From Candidatus Aegiribacteria sp. (GTDB lineage Bacteria; Fermentibacterota; Fermentibacteria; Fermentibacterales; JCC-6), in contig WTBT01000048.1 of assembly GCA_013138965.1 (NCBI GenBank), positions 16,246-80,245 on the forward strand: DNA of 64,000 nt, read 5' to 3'. A program made the translations under genes and the position numbers. The stretch's first letter is position 1. Every line of letters starts with the position of its first letter. Below, in pieces: positions 9,153-17,174 of this stretch. The notes under the pieces are model-generated. The model had not been told where the DNA came from and did no database searches. It saw nothing but the letters and a program-made list of their open reading frames with translations.

Positions 9153-10801
9153 GGGGTTGCTAACTCCTCACTTGTTATACAAAAGAAGCGACTGAGATCA
9201 AAGCACTTATGGGGGCATACCCGCTCACAGCGTCTGCACGCCACGCCACTGCACAGGGATTGATCCAGCGTAACTGCAGCAGAATCAGCTTCCTGGATGA
9301 TGGTTATGGCGTTTTCAGGACATTCCTCCACACAATTCATGCAGGCTGTGCATCCTTCCATGGTTGCTCGTACCTTGCCGCCTATATCCGGGATGATAGT
9401 GAGCCCCATTCGTCCGAGATCATCGATATCCCGCTTTACCGTATGAACGATTTCAGGTGTGGCGCCCGGAGGCGGGAGATCGGGGAAACCATACTTTTTC
9501 AGGAATTTCCGGTACATTGAGATCGGCATGCCTTCCGTCCAGTAGGACAACTCCAGAATAAAAACTTTCTTGAAAGTATCGGAAGCTGCGAACAAGCAGT
9601 GGTGTTCCCGCAGTTTGTCGGCGAGGCTGCTCATCAGATCAAGTTTGCTGAGATCGAATACAAGATCCCTGGCCATGGAGAGGGAAGTGTTTCCAACCTG
9701 AAAGACGGTTTTTACACGGGGAGGGACCATACCCAGTTTCTGTGCCTTCACCGGGTCTACATAGGTGCCAGAAGCCCCGGACATATATGCTGTGCGAATA
9801 TCATCCAAGCCTATACCGGCTTCCCGGCAGAGGGTGATATGGCCGGCCCGCACCGAGCCGATTGCCTTGCCGGCATTCATAAGATCATCTTCCGTAAAAA
9901 AGATATCACCAGTCAGGTGGAGTCTGCTGTCCATTGTCCTGATGCACGGCAATAAAATTAGACCGGACTCCATGGCCTGAAGCACAATAGCAAGGGTTCC
10001 CGTGCCGGTAATCCCGATGGGCCGTACCCCTGATCCGGCATCAATAACACTGCCATCACTCATATCCACCAGAGGACCTTCAGCGGGAATCATTTCGGAA
10101 TCCAATACGATCAAACGCTGACAGGAAATATCCGAGTTAAGATCGGAAACTGCCCCTGGAACAGCCAGCATGCCACAGCTGATCTGCTGGCCCTCAAGGG
10201 CCGGTCCCGCGGCAGTGGAGCCTGTAAACACACGCCCCTGATGAAGAAGCGCCATTTCCGCATTTGTGCCGTAGTCGGTTGCCAGCGAGGTCTCATCTTT
10301 TTCAAGCATTCCGGTCTGGATAATCATGGCAAGGGAATCCGCTCCGATTTCGTGGCAAACCGAAGGCGGGATGATCACATCGCACCCCGCAGGCAGATTT
10401 AATCCGGGAATATTTCGGGTTGCTGTAATAACGGCTTCCCGTTCTGGAGACACCACGCCGAGAGATTCCAGTTTTCGTTTTCCGGCAAAGGCCAGATCCC
10501 TGATTTCAATTCCCTGAAACAGGGACAACTGGATCGGATTTCCGCAAACCGCCAGGCGAACCACCTTTTCCGTATTGATATGAAGTTCCAGAATTATCCT
10601 GTTGACTGCCTGGATGATTATCCTGTTGGCCGTTTCCAGCCCTATTTCCAGGGCAAAATGGATATGGTCGATAACATTGGCGCCAGGCAGGGGATGACGT
10701 GTTGTAATAACAGTGGAAATAATATCGCGGGAGGAGAGATCAAGAGCCTGGGCGCGTAAACCGCTGGTACCTATATCCATTGCAATTGCCAGTCGAGACA
10801 T
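9143..10801 (-). CDS. ramA: Corrinoid activation protein, RamA-like (ASKHA ATPase with C-terminal ferredoxin domain)
   Basis: RamA-type proteins use ATP and low-potential electrons to reduce an inactivated Co(II) corrinoid back to Co(I), reactivating the methyltransferase corrinoid subunit. The 552 residues fit. The N-terminus has an acetate/sugar-kinase-like phosphate loop (AMDIGTSGLRAQ), and the middle has TDYGTNAEMAL and GITGTGTLAIV. The C-terminus (about 484-530) holds two [4Fe-4S] motifs: CTACMNCVEECP, and a second of the form Cx4Cx2Cx3CP. The order, with the ferredoxin at the C-terminus, matches RamA rather than the N-terminal 2Fe-2S RACo type. The ATG has a good AGGAG upstream. It lies 29 bases after mtaB, so its natural client is the MtaC protein of this operon. 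Confidence 0.88.
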   Translation of the reverse strand: MSRLAIAMDIGTSGLRAQALDLSSRDIISTVITTRHPLPGANVIDHIHFALEIGLETANRIIIQAVNRIILELHINTEKVVRLAVCGNPIQLSLFQGIEIRDLAFAGKRKLESLGVVSPEREAVITATRNIPGLNLPAGCDVIIPPSVCHEIGADSLAMIIQTGMLEKDETSLATDYGTNAEMALLHQGRVFTGSTAAGPALEGQQISCGMLAVPGAVSDLNSDISCQRLIVLDSEMIPAEGPLVDMSDGSVIDAGSGVRPIGITGTGTLAIVLQAMESGLILLPCIRTMDSRLHLTGDIFFTEDDLMNAGKAIGSVRAGHITLCREAGIGLDDIRTAYMSGASGTYVDPVKAQKLGMVPPRVKTVFQVGNTSLSMARDLVFDLSKLDLMSSLADKLREHHCLFAASDTFKKVFILELSYWTEGMPISMYRKFLKKYGFPDLPPPGATPEIVHTVKRDIDDLGRMGLTIIPDIGGKVRATMEGCTACMNCVEECPENAITIIQEADSAAVTLDQSLCSGVACRRCERVCPHKCFDLSRFFCITSEELATPWE

Positions 10802-10830
10802 AAATATTATCTCCTCTTATCAGGTAACGA

Positions 10831-12198
10831 TCACAATCCGTAAGATGCTGGTTTAAAACCTTTTACTTTACCGTATTTGCTCAGGCAAAGGTCGATGAAG
10901 TCTTCTTCTTTATCCGGAAGAGACTGCATTTCTTTCATGTAGCTCAGCAGCGATTCCTTCTCAAAGGCCGTCATTCTGAGAAGGGGATCGCCCAGCATCA
11001 GTTTTCCGCACTTATCAGCTGCAGCCCTGGCGCGGGTGTACATACTTTCATTGTTGTCAACAACGGCTTTGCCGATAAGCCAGGCATTGTCCGGGCAAAG
11101 CATGAAACCATGGGGTCCCCGATAGCGGTCGGAATTCACCAGGCATGCCTGATATTCTTTTTGATAGCCAAGCGAAATGGCTGAATTCATCGCCGCGGTA
11201 TCGTATCCGAGCATTTCAGCAAAGACTGCAGATGTGCTTCCTCCAAACATATTATTGTATTCAACGGCCTCATTGGACCAGAGGTCACACACTGCTCCCA
11301 TAACATTACCGCAAAGATCGGGATGGGCACAGGCGCTGGTCTTGCCTTCAGCTGAGATCGGTACACCGGTAATGGCCTTGATGACAGGATTTTCGTATGC
11401 GCAATCCTTGCCTGGTCCGGTTGCGCCACATTCATAGGCCACCAGTGTTCTACCTGCACTGATGGCTCTGGACAGCGCTGCCAGGGTATGAGGAATATCC
11501 TTGGAGAGAAAGCCGCCTGCCATGAACATGGCAGTATTTGCCTGAGCGCAATCGGTATCCCCACCGGCGATGCAGTCGTGTTTTTTCGCGATTTTCACAA
11601 TTTGCGACCATAACCACTCCATATCCCTGCCACCAAGCACAGCTTGAGCGAAAAGAAGGCCGGTGATATCATTCCTAATCAGGGAATAGTCGGATATCTC
11701 CTTGCCCCCCAGGGACTCAATTGAGATAATGTCCGAATATTTCGCGCACTCATTGAATGATTCAAGCACTTTGCTTGTTGGTTCAGAATCTCTTAAATTC
11801 ACCATGTCCGGCTTGCGTATGTCGGCAATAGTGGATCTATATGCGGACTTAAGCCCGTATTTATCCTTGAATTCAAGGGTCTGACGGACTGACTGGGCCG
11901 CGATTTCACCACCCCATCCAGGATTGGCGGTCATCTGGTATACATGTTCATTTTCAACCACCAGGTGGGGATGTCCGACCATGACACACCGCTCCAGCGC
12001 ATCGAAATTTGCACGCTCAAACTCTCTTAAAAGCGTTTTTATTGTCTTTTCACTACCCGGTCTGGGGTGGGGAACAATTTCAGGGATCACATAACCGCCG
12101 CCAATCGTAAGGCCTTGTTTTGTTTCTACAGGTTTTCTGGCGAATCCGAACATCATTTCCGCGGAACTGCCATACGCCATCGAACTGCTCAGTTTCAT
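10831..12198 (-). CDS. mtaB: Methanol:corrinoid methyltransferase MtaB
   Basis: MtaB is the zinc enzyme that activates methanol and transfers its methyl group to the Co(I) corrinoid on MtaC. The 455 residues align by eye along the whole length with methanogen MtaB: SMAYGSSAEMMFG at the N-terminus, SIESLGGKE, AGGDTDCAQANTAMF, GPGKDCAYEN, EGKTSACAHPD, SDRYRGPHG and a C-terminal KGFKPASYGL. The zinc ligands known from the Methanosarcina enzyme (Glu164, Cys220, Cys269) correspond to Glu161, Cys217 and Cys266 here, all present. There is no in-frame amber codon, as expected because MtaB, unlike methylamine methyltransferases, carries no pyrrolysine. The start has a strong GAGGAGG, and mtaC lies 19 bases upstream. 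Bacterial MtaB homologues may act on methanol or, in some clades, other methylated substrates, so substrate is inferred. Confidence 0.93.
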   Translation of the reverse strand: MKLSSSMAYGSSAEMMFGFARKPVETKQGLTIGGGYVIPEIVPHPRPGSEKTIKTLLREFERANFDALERCVMVGHPHLVVENEHVYQMTANPGWGGEIAAQSVRQTLEFKDKYGLKSAYRSTIADIRKPDMVNLRDSEPTSKVLESFNECAKYSDIISIESLGGKEISDYSLIRNDITGLLFAQAVLGGRDMEWLWSQIVKIAKKHDCIAGGDTDCAQANTAMFMAGGFLSKDIPHTLAALSRAISAGRTLVAYECGATGPGKDCAYENPVIKAITGVPISAEGKTSACAHPDLCGNVMGAVCDLWSNEAVEYNNMFGGSTSAVFAEMLGYDTAAMNSAISLGYQKEYQACLVNSDRYRGPHGFMLCPDNAWLIGKAVVDNNESMYTRARAAADKCGKLMLGDPLLRMTAFEKESLLSYMKEMQSLPDKEEDFIDLCLSKYGKVKGFKPASYGL

Positions 12199-12217
12199 TA
12201 TTCTTCCTCCTCAGGAA

Positions 12218-12967
12218 CTAACCGTTCCACTTTGTCCGCATTTCCCACCAACTGAGTCCATTCAATGCATCTTCAGCCATGCCAGGTGCCTGGCTCGCCT
12301 CTTTACCCCATATCCCCAGGTCAAAACTCGTTACATATTCCTCGCTTACAGCGCCTCCGCCACATACAAACGGGATATTCAAACCCAACTCTTTCAGCTT
12401 TTCCGCAATCTTTGGAAATGCCGTCATAGTAGTTGTCATCAATGCTGTACCGGTGAGCATCACTGGATTATGAAGCTTGCAGGCCTCAACCACTTCATCA
12501 ACCGGCACATCAGCGCCGAGATTTATCACATCGAATCCGGCAGCATTCAACAGGGCATTAACGATCACCTGGCCGATGTCATGGATGTCACCTTCGGCAG
12601 TGTGCGTGACCACCTTGGGCTTCTTTTTAACAGCCTTTCCCATCTTATCTTCACATAGGTCTATTCCGGCAATCATGGTATCGGATGAAAGAATAACCTG
12701 AGGAAGAAAATATATGCCTTCATCCCACAAACGACTGACCTCTTTCATACCCGCGATCAGCCCTTCATTGGTGACTTTCAACGGGCTTCTTGTTTTCAGA
12801 GCTTCTTTCACTGCACTTTCGATTGCCTCTTCATCACCTTTTACAACACAGTCAGCAACCTTTTGCAGAAGCTTATCTTCGGAAATATCTCGAATCTTCG
12901 GACGCGCGACCTCAATGTTGATGTCGTATCGAGTAAAAATCCTGGAACTATTCGGTGAATGTTTCAT
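12218..12967 (-). CDS. mtaC: Methanol corrinoid protein MtaC
   Basis: This 249-residue protein carries the methyl group on its bound corrinoid. Residues about 30-110 are the helical cap domain. The B12-binding Rossmann domain follows, with the DxHxxG signature at 127-132 (GDIHDIG, His129 the lower axial ligand), then VINLGADVP, GTALMTTTM and CGGGAVSEEY. This is the MtaC/MttC/MetH-cap type arrangement, and pairing with MtaB identifies the methanol member. It is the first gene of the operon; a GGAG precedes the ATG. About 35 extra residues lie before the cap, somewhat longer than usual. No MtaA-like methylcobamide:CoM or :tetrahydrofolate methyltransferase follows in this window. Confidence 0.92.
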   Translation of the reverse strand: MKHSPNSSRIFTRYDINIEVARPKIRDISEDKLLQKVADCVVKGDEEAIESAVKEALKTRSPLKVTNEGLIAGMKEVSRLWDEGIYFLPQVILSSDTMIAGIDLCEDKMGKAVKKKPKVVTHTAEGDIHDIGQVIVNALLNAAGFDVINLGADVPVDEVVEACKLHNPVMLTGTALMTTTMTAFPKIAEKLKELGLNIPFVCGGGAVSEEYVTSFDLGIWGKEASQAPGMAEDALNGLSWWEMRTKWNG

Positions 12968-13302
12968 TGCGTCTCCATGACCTGTTTCCTCATAAAACCA
13001 CTTCTTTGTGCTCCCCGCATTGAACTATCAACCAGCCGAGGTGACATGGCAGGCGCAGAACCCCGGTCGGGTTGAGAACCCTGGTATTATCCCCATCGAG
13101 GTCTTACCCAATGCAAACCGTGCAGTCAGTATGCCGGTGATATAAACCTTCACCGGAGGGAGAAGACCCGATGAGATCCACAACCTGCATATCAATATTA
13201 CTCTCTGATAGACCTTAACGCCAGTGTGGAGTATTTTTACTACCTCATCCCAGCGATTCCACACATGCCTGCAGCGCGAGTCATATTGTCATAAGTAAAA
13301 GT
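12968..13302. other. Non-genic stretch upstream of mtaC, with coding remnants
   Basis: No intact gene is visible. On the plus strand, short open pieces in different frames (13020-13145, then pieces up to about 13286) read like ordinary protein sequence, for example QPAEVTWQAQNPG and EYFYYLIPAIPH, but are broken by stops. They may be the decayed 5' part of the metalloprotease remnant that follows. The mtaC operon promoter should also lie here, but I see no convincing -35/-10 pair. Confidence 0.45.
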
Positions 13303-14337
13303 GTGACGAGTTTAGGGCAGAGAAATTGCGTAATAGCGCATGAATTCCAGCATGCTGTCCAGTTCTCTTACAGCTACCAGGAGCCTACATGGTTCATGGA
13401 AAACTGCGCTGTATGGATGGAAGAAATGGTGTATCCCAGTGTAAACGATTACCTGATGTACGTTAAGTATGGTGAAAATCCTCTCAGGTATCCGTGGAAG
13501 GATATACGATCAGGGTCTATGTACTGGTACGGTGGAGTGATATGGCCCTGGATGATGTGGATCAAGTACGATGAGAATGCAGTACGTGAAATCTGGGAGC
13601 ATTGTGCTGAGAACGCTGGCGCTTATATGATTGAAGCACATGAAGAGATGTTAGCCGATCATGGAACTGATCTGGAAGCGTTCTTCATGGATTATGGATG
13701 CTGGAGATGGTTTACAGCATCCTTTAAACCAGGTGAATATGGCATACACTGGATCCGCTTGGATCTTGCCGCTTATCAGAATAGATCGGTGAAAATGGAT
13801 TTCAATGGACATGACGGTTTCGAATGGAATCTTGGTGTCATAAGGTGGGAGACAGGCAGTGACTTCGATTTCAACTGGTACGAATGCGAATCCAGGCAAT
13901 ATCCTCATATTTATTTCATCGAAGGAAAACGGGGATAAGACCTTGGTCTGTAACCGTATGTTGAAGAATACCAATCCAAAATATATTGTATACTTCACTC
14001 TCACAACGAAAGCTATAGATCATGATACAGTTGGCGCACCGGGCGAGTTTTTCTGTCTGTTCCTTGAAGAGAACGACCAGGAGAGGTCTCTTGTGCATCA
14101 CTGAACCCGTTCTACGAAACCGTTACCTTCTCTGCAGCGGGAATCTCAGGTACAGCGTCAATCGAGATCTACAATGTTACCGGTCACCTGATAATCGAGT
14201 CTGACTTCACGGGAAGCTACTGTTGGAGCGGAGTTGAGCTCGACGGCTCGATCGCACCTTCAGGAGTTTACCTTGTGAGGGTGGTCGATCAATTCGAAAG
14301 GAAGGCAGGGCTCGCGGTAACCAGATTGAGCCATTAG
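13303..14337 (+). pseudogene. Decayed secreted metalloprotease with C-terminal sorting-type domain
   Basis: Three pieces in shifted frames make up this remnant. 13303-13938 is open for 211 codons and holds a zinc-protease motif, AHEFQHAVQFSY (HExxH), followed by EPTWFMENCAVWMEE, as in bacterial MXAN_6640-like putative metalloproteases. The frame stops at 13938 after YFIEGKRG, and sequence resembling its continuation runs on in another frame to about 14104. A third frame, 14101-14337, encodes a typical C-terminal sorting/FlgD-like beta domain (LNPFYETVTFSAAG, IEIYNVTG, IAPSGVYLVRVV) and ends in TAG. No signal peptide or proper N-terminus exists. The intact M14 protease at 47654 carries the same kind of tail, so such secreted proteases are native to this genome. 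Confidence 0.7.
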
Positions 14338-14357
14338 CGGAGAGGTACGCTCTGTTG

Positions 14358-14418
14358 CAGGGTTACCGCCGTAAATATGCCGGCAATTTGACCTGGATTA
14401 TTTATGGCGGTAACCCTG
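14358..14418. repeat. 20-bp perfect-but-one palindrome downstream of the protease remnant
   Basis: The arms at 14358-14377 and 14399-14418 are reverse complements with a single mismatch (CAGGGTTACCGCC(G/A)TAAATA), separated by 21 bases. As RNA this is a long stable hairpin, but there is no T-run after it, so it is not a classical intrinsic terminator. It could be a REP-like extragenic palindrome or a remnant of an element end. Confidence 0.7.
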
Positions 14419-14457
14419 ATTTGAATAAACTAAGAAAAGGGGCGTTCTAAACCTGGA

Positions 14458-14624
14458 CTAGGAGGTTGTCCGACAATGGGCATTGAGCAGAAGAGCCTCA
14501 TAGCTGAGATAGAATGATTACAGATTTGAGGAGAATACTGAATGTATTTGACGATAATATGTGGTCATTATAGCCAGATATGTGGTTCCTTATGCCGATG
14601 CTGCATTATCGGACAGCCTCCTAG
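14458..14624. mobile_element. MITE-like element, copy A (167 bp, terminal inverted repeats)
   Basis: The ends CTAGGAGGTTGTCCGACAATG and, at the other side, the complement of CTAGGAGGCTGTCCGATAATG form 21-bp terminal inverted repeats with two mismatches. The right 40 bases (14583-14622) are identical in reverse complement to 44059-44098. The internal part has no intact gene, though a short frame (MGIEQKSLIAEIE) may be a transposase relic. Its right end supplies the TAG stop codon of the deacetylase gene at 14621. A non-autonomous derivative of an insertion sequence is the best reading. Confidence 0.72.
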
Positions 14625-15541
14625 GGAATTCGGGATCTGAGAGGATCATGAATATCCTCACGTTGACCGGTGGTCATGATGTTTCTCCATCCAAGAAGCT
14701 GTCTTACACTGTACTGGCTCATATCGAGCCTTCCAATGCGGAACCAGCCCTCAGCCGAATCAAGAAGACGTCCGATAGAGGAAACGCTTCCATCGGCAAG
14801 AAAGCCGATTCTCACAGCTTCCCTGCCCATGAACTGGAATCCGGCAAGATACTCTTCGGCTCCCGCACCCTTTGGGAATCTGCCTCCCGGATAAGCCATC
14901 GCGAATATCTCGGAGGTTCTTAGCCCCAGCCTTCTGTGAAATTTGACCATAGGCGTGAGTACGGCATTCTCCCATTTGCTTCGGGGAAGAACCATAAAAT
15001 CAGAATGCCTGTTCGTGTGGTTTCCAATGGAGTAGCCCATATCAAGAAGGAGGTTGAACTTCTCCATTACGAATTCTTCCTGGCCGAAGGGGATCTTATC
15101 CCAGGAGATGAAGAAGGTTGCGCCACGGCCGAACTCCGGATGCTCATCACTGTAATCTTCAAGTATTGCCACCACGCAATGGGGATCGATCTCCACTGTG
15201 CTTCCGCTCGGGATGAAATTGAAATTATCCTGCCATCCATCATCGAATGTGAGCATCAGCGGTCTGCGGTCAGATGGAACCTGCATCAGTCCGTTCTCGA
15301 TATCCACCGAAGCTATCAGAAAGAAGCCGGCCTCATCCAGAAGCTGGAGGTCCATAAGCAGCCTGCCTGTGGAGATTCCGTAATATCCGTCAACGGGATC
15401 GCTGACATGGTGATACATTAGAACAGGTATACCGCTTGGCGCGTTAGCATCGGCTGGGTCTGGATCTGTGTAGTGGAGGCAGGTTGTTCTGCCCGTTTGG
15501 GGTAACCATAGAATCAGGAGGGAGACAATAAGCTGTATCAT
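14621..15541 (-). CDS. Polysaccharide deacetylase (NodB domain), exported
   Basis: Carbohydrate esterase family 4 proteins remove acetyl groups from chitin-like polysaccharides or peptidoglycan. The 306 residues start with a short hydrophobic leader (LIVSLLILWLP). The NodB fold follows: GIPVLMYHHVSD, LMLTFDDGWQDN (catalytic Asp and metal Asp), SIGNHTNRHSDF (metal His pair, HxxxH type) and MAYPGGRFPKG. The last codons and the TAG stop fall at the edge of a MITE-like repeat, so the natural C-terminus may have been altered. The ATG overlaps the end of the preceding lipoprotein gene by four bases, so the two are co-transcribed. Cell-envelope or exopolysaccharide modification is the likely role. 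Confidence 0.88.
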   Translation of the reverse strand: MIQLIVSLLILWLPQTGRTTCLHYTDPDPADANAPSGIPVLMYHHVSDPVDGYYGISTGRLLMDLQLLDEAGFFLIASVDIENGLMQVPSDRRPLMLTFDDGWQDNFNFIPSGSTVEIDPHCVVAILEDYSDEHPEFGRGATFFISWDKIPFGQEEFVMEKFNLLLDMGYSIGNHTNRHSDFMVLPRSKWENAVLTPMVKFHRRLGLRTSEIFAMAYPGGRFPKGAGAEEYLAGFQFMGREAVRIGFLADGSVSSIGRLLDSAEGWFRIGRLDMSQYSVRQLLGWRNIMTTGQREDIHDPLRSRIP

Positions 15542-16257
15542 TGCGTCGGGACCACGGTGATGCGGTCAAGGTTCGTGTTCATGTAACCGTCAACAAATAT
15601 TCCCACCTGCCCCAGAGCAGGCATAAAGGTCCTCACAACCTGTATCAGCTGTCCGTTTACCCTTAAGTCAATGTAATTGCCGTGAATCAGCGCTGATACT
15701 TCCACTCCGGACTGGCTGTAGGGGAGGAGTCTGCTGGATTCAAAGGTATCCAGCCCCATTACCGGCAGCCAGAGGCCGTTGATACACCTTTGAATCGTGT
15801 ACTGACCTCTCGAATTAACTCCAACAAGGAGGAAAGTACTAGTTGATTCAGCTCCAAGAACCAGCCCTACCACGCAGTGGGAGGGGGCGTTCACAAGATC
15901 AAACTGAGCTTCGACAAGCCCGTCATCTACGAGACCTGCTGTGGAAAGAAGTACAACCGGTTCTGCAAAAATGGAGTTGTCTATATGCATTGATCCGTTG
16001 TAGACTTCGTAATAGCATGAGGAACCGAATGGTTTTGACAGTAGATAGTCAAAAGTGCAGTTCATCAGCGTATCTTCTGTTTCAGATGATGTTGAGAAAG
16101 CTGTTGCGGTATATATGGAAGAAGTGTCAGATGTTGCGGTCCGGGTAGTTGATAGGCCGGCGTAAAAACCCGATGTTCTGGTTTCACCGCATCCGGAGAT
16201 AGCCAGCACTGAAGCAAGAAACAGTGCAGTGACAGCAGGATGTAACAGGAATTTCAT
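15538..16257 (-). CDS. Lipoprotein of unknown function with a laminin-G/LamG-like fold
   Basis: I place the start at the ATG complementary to 16255-16257 rather than the longer open frame. This gives a clean lipoprotein signal (MKFLLHPAV..., lipobox AISGC) and an AGAAGA ribosome site. About 239 residues follow: a Ser/Thr-rich linker, then a beta-rich domain with phrases such as MHIDNSIF, VVGLVLGAES and IDLRVNGQLIQVV, typical of concanavalin/LamG-like carbohydrate-binding jelly rolls. It is the first gene of a two-gene unit with the deacetylase, suggesting an envelope polysaccharide context. Family assignment is tentative. Confidence 0.7.
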   Translation of the reverse strand: MKFLLHPAVTALFLASVLAISGCGETRTSGFYAGLSTTRTATSDTSSIYTATAFSTSSETEDTLMNCTFDYLLSKPFGSSCYYEVYNGSMHIDNSIFAEPVVLLSTAGLVDDGLVEAQFDLVNAPSHCVVGLVLGAESTSTFLLVGVNSRGQYTIQRCINGLWLPVMGLDTFESSRLLPYSQSGVEVSALIHGNYIDLRVNGQLIQVVRTFMPALGQVGIFVDGYMNTNLDRITVVPTQ

Positions 16258-16300
16258 GATTCTTCTTTCATGATTTGAGTGACAAGGGGTATTGGAACCA

Positions 16301-17161
16301 ATGGAAAGTACTTCCCGCAGCCTGATTTGTCCAGTGCTCTGTAGCATTATTCTTACCGGTATGATGTTCATATCAGCCTGCTCCTCCCCTGAGGGAGCTA
16401 AAGAAGCGGTATCATTCACCGAACGCGGGGCAGTAACTGCGTATGCCTCTGAAGTCGCAGGATTCAGGTTCGAGGTCTCGCCGCCGGACACTATATCGTT
16501 GAAATGGTCAGGGGAGGGATCGGCAGTGGTTACCGATATACACGTTTCCTCCGGGCAGGAGATCCAGGAGGGTGATACACTGTTTCAGCTTCTGGAAGAC
16601 ATTCATATTATTGAGATGGAAAGGGTTTCAATGCAACTTGATATGGTTTCCGCCATGTTGCCTTCAGATTCACTTCTGCGGCAAAAGGCGGATAGCCTGA
16701 CACAACTTCTTGATTCCCTGTTCTACAATGAGAAAACTCTTTATCTATCCCCACTGAACGGTACCGCTACAGAAGTTCTTATCGCGGCTGATCAGCGGAT
16801 AAGACCCGGGAATGCTGTTGCCGATGTATCCATTGCCAGCACCGAGCTCTTCCATGTGTTTCCTCCACCTGATTGCACAGTGAATTCCTGGCCTGCGGGA
16901 GGGAGCGATATCCGTTTAGTTGAGGAAAGAACTGGATATGCTGTATATTCAGGGGAACTGCAGGCCATTGAAGCCCGGTTATCAGAGCTTCTTGCAGTGC
17001 CACGTGAGGCAGTATACGAAAGTGAACTTGAGAGTTATGTGGTTACGGTAGATCATGATACAATTACAGTATCCCGGGTGGGTGAGAAGGAAAACAATCT
17101 TGTGATAATACTGTCACCGGAACCTCTTACTTTGAATCTTCTGACGTGGACTGAGAAATGA
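16301..17161 (+). CDS. Lipoprotein with biotinyl-lipoyl-like domain (periplasmic adaptor-like)
   Basis: ATG 16301 is preferred to TTG 16292 because AAGGGG lies 11 bases ahead of it. The N-terminus is a lipoprotein signal (ILTGMMFISAC, lipobox SAC). Residues about 60-190 look like the split barrel-sandwich hybrid of HlyD/RND adaptors: SGEGSAVVTDIHVSSGQEIQEGD, a helical hairpin (VSMQLDMV... DSLTQLLDSL), then LSPLNGTATEVLIAADQRIRPG. The C-terminal part resembles an adaptor beta-barrel with ending GEKENNLVII. At about 286 residues it is shorter than most efflux adaptors, and no RND or ABC partner is adjacent. It is divergent from the gene to its left (43-base spacer) and precedes pgi. Confidence 0.6.
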   Translation: MESTSRSLICPVLCSIILTGMMFISACSSPEGAKEAVSFTERGAVTAYASEVAGFRFEVSPPDTISLKWSGEGSAVVTDIHVSSGQEIQEGDTLFQLLEDIHIIEMERVSMQLDMVSAMLPSDSLLRQKADSLTQLLDSLFYNEKTLYLSPLNGTATEVLIAADQRIRPGNAVADVSIASTELFHVFPPPDCTVNSWPAGGSDIRLVEERTGYAVYSGELQAIEARLSELLAVPREAVYESELESYVVTVDHDTITVSRVGEKENNLVIILSPEPLTLNLLTWTEK

Positions 17162-17174
17162 ATGGAGAATTCTC

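Noticed and set aside
10831..12198. Pyrrolysine-containing methylamine methyltransferase
   Set aside because: There is no in-frame TAG and the sequence matches MtaB (methanol), not MtmB/MtbB/MttB.
13028..13264. Minus-strand 78-residue gene
   Set aside because: No ribosome site, no family, and it lies opposite coding remnants on the other strand.
14561..14923. Plus-strand gene opposite the deacetylase
   Set aside because: It is a shadow frame of the deacetylase gene and the repeat element.
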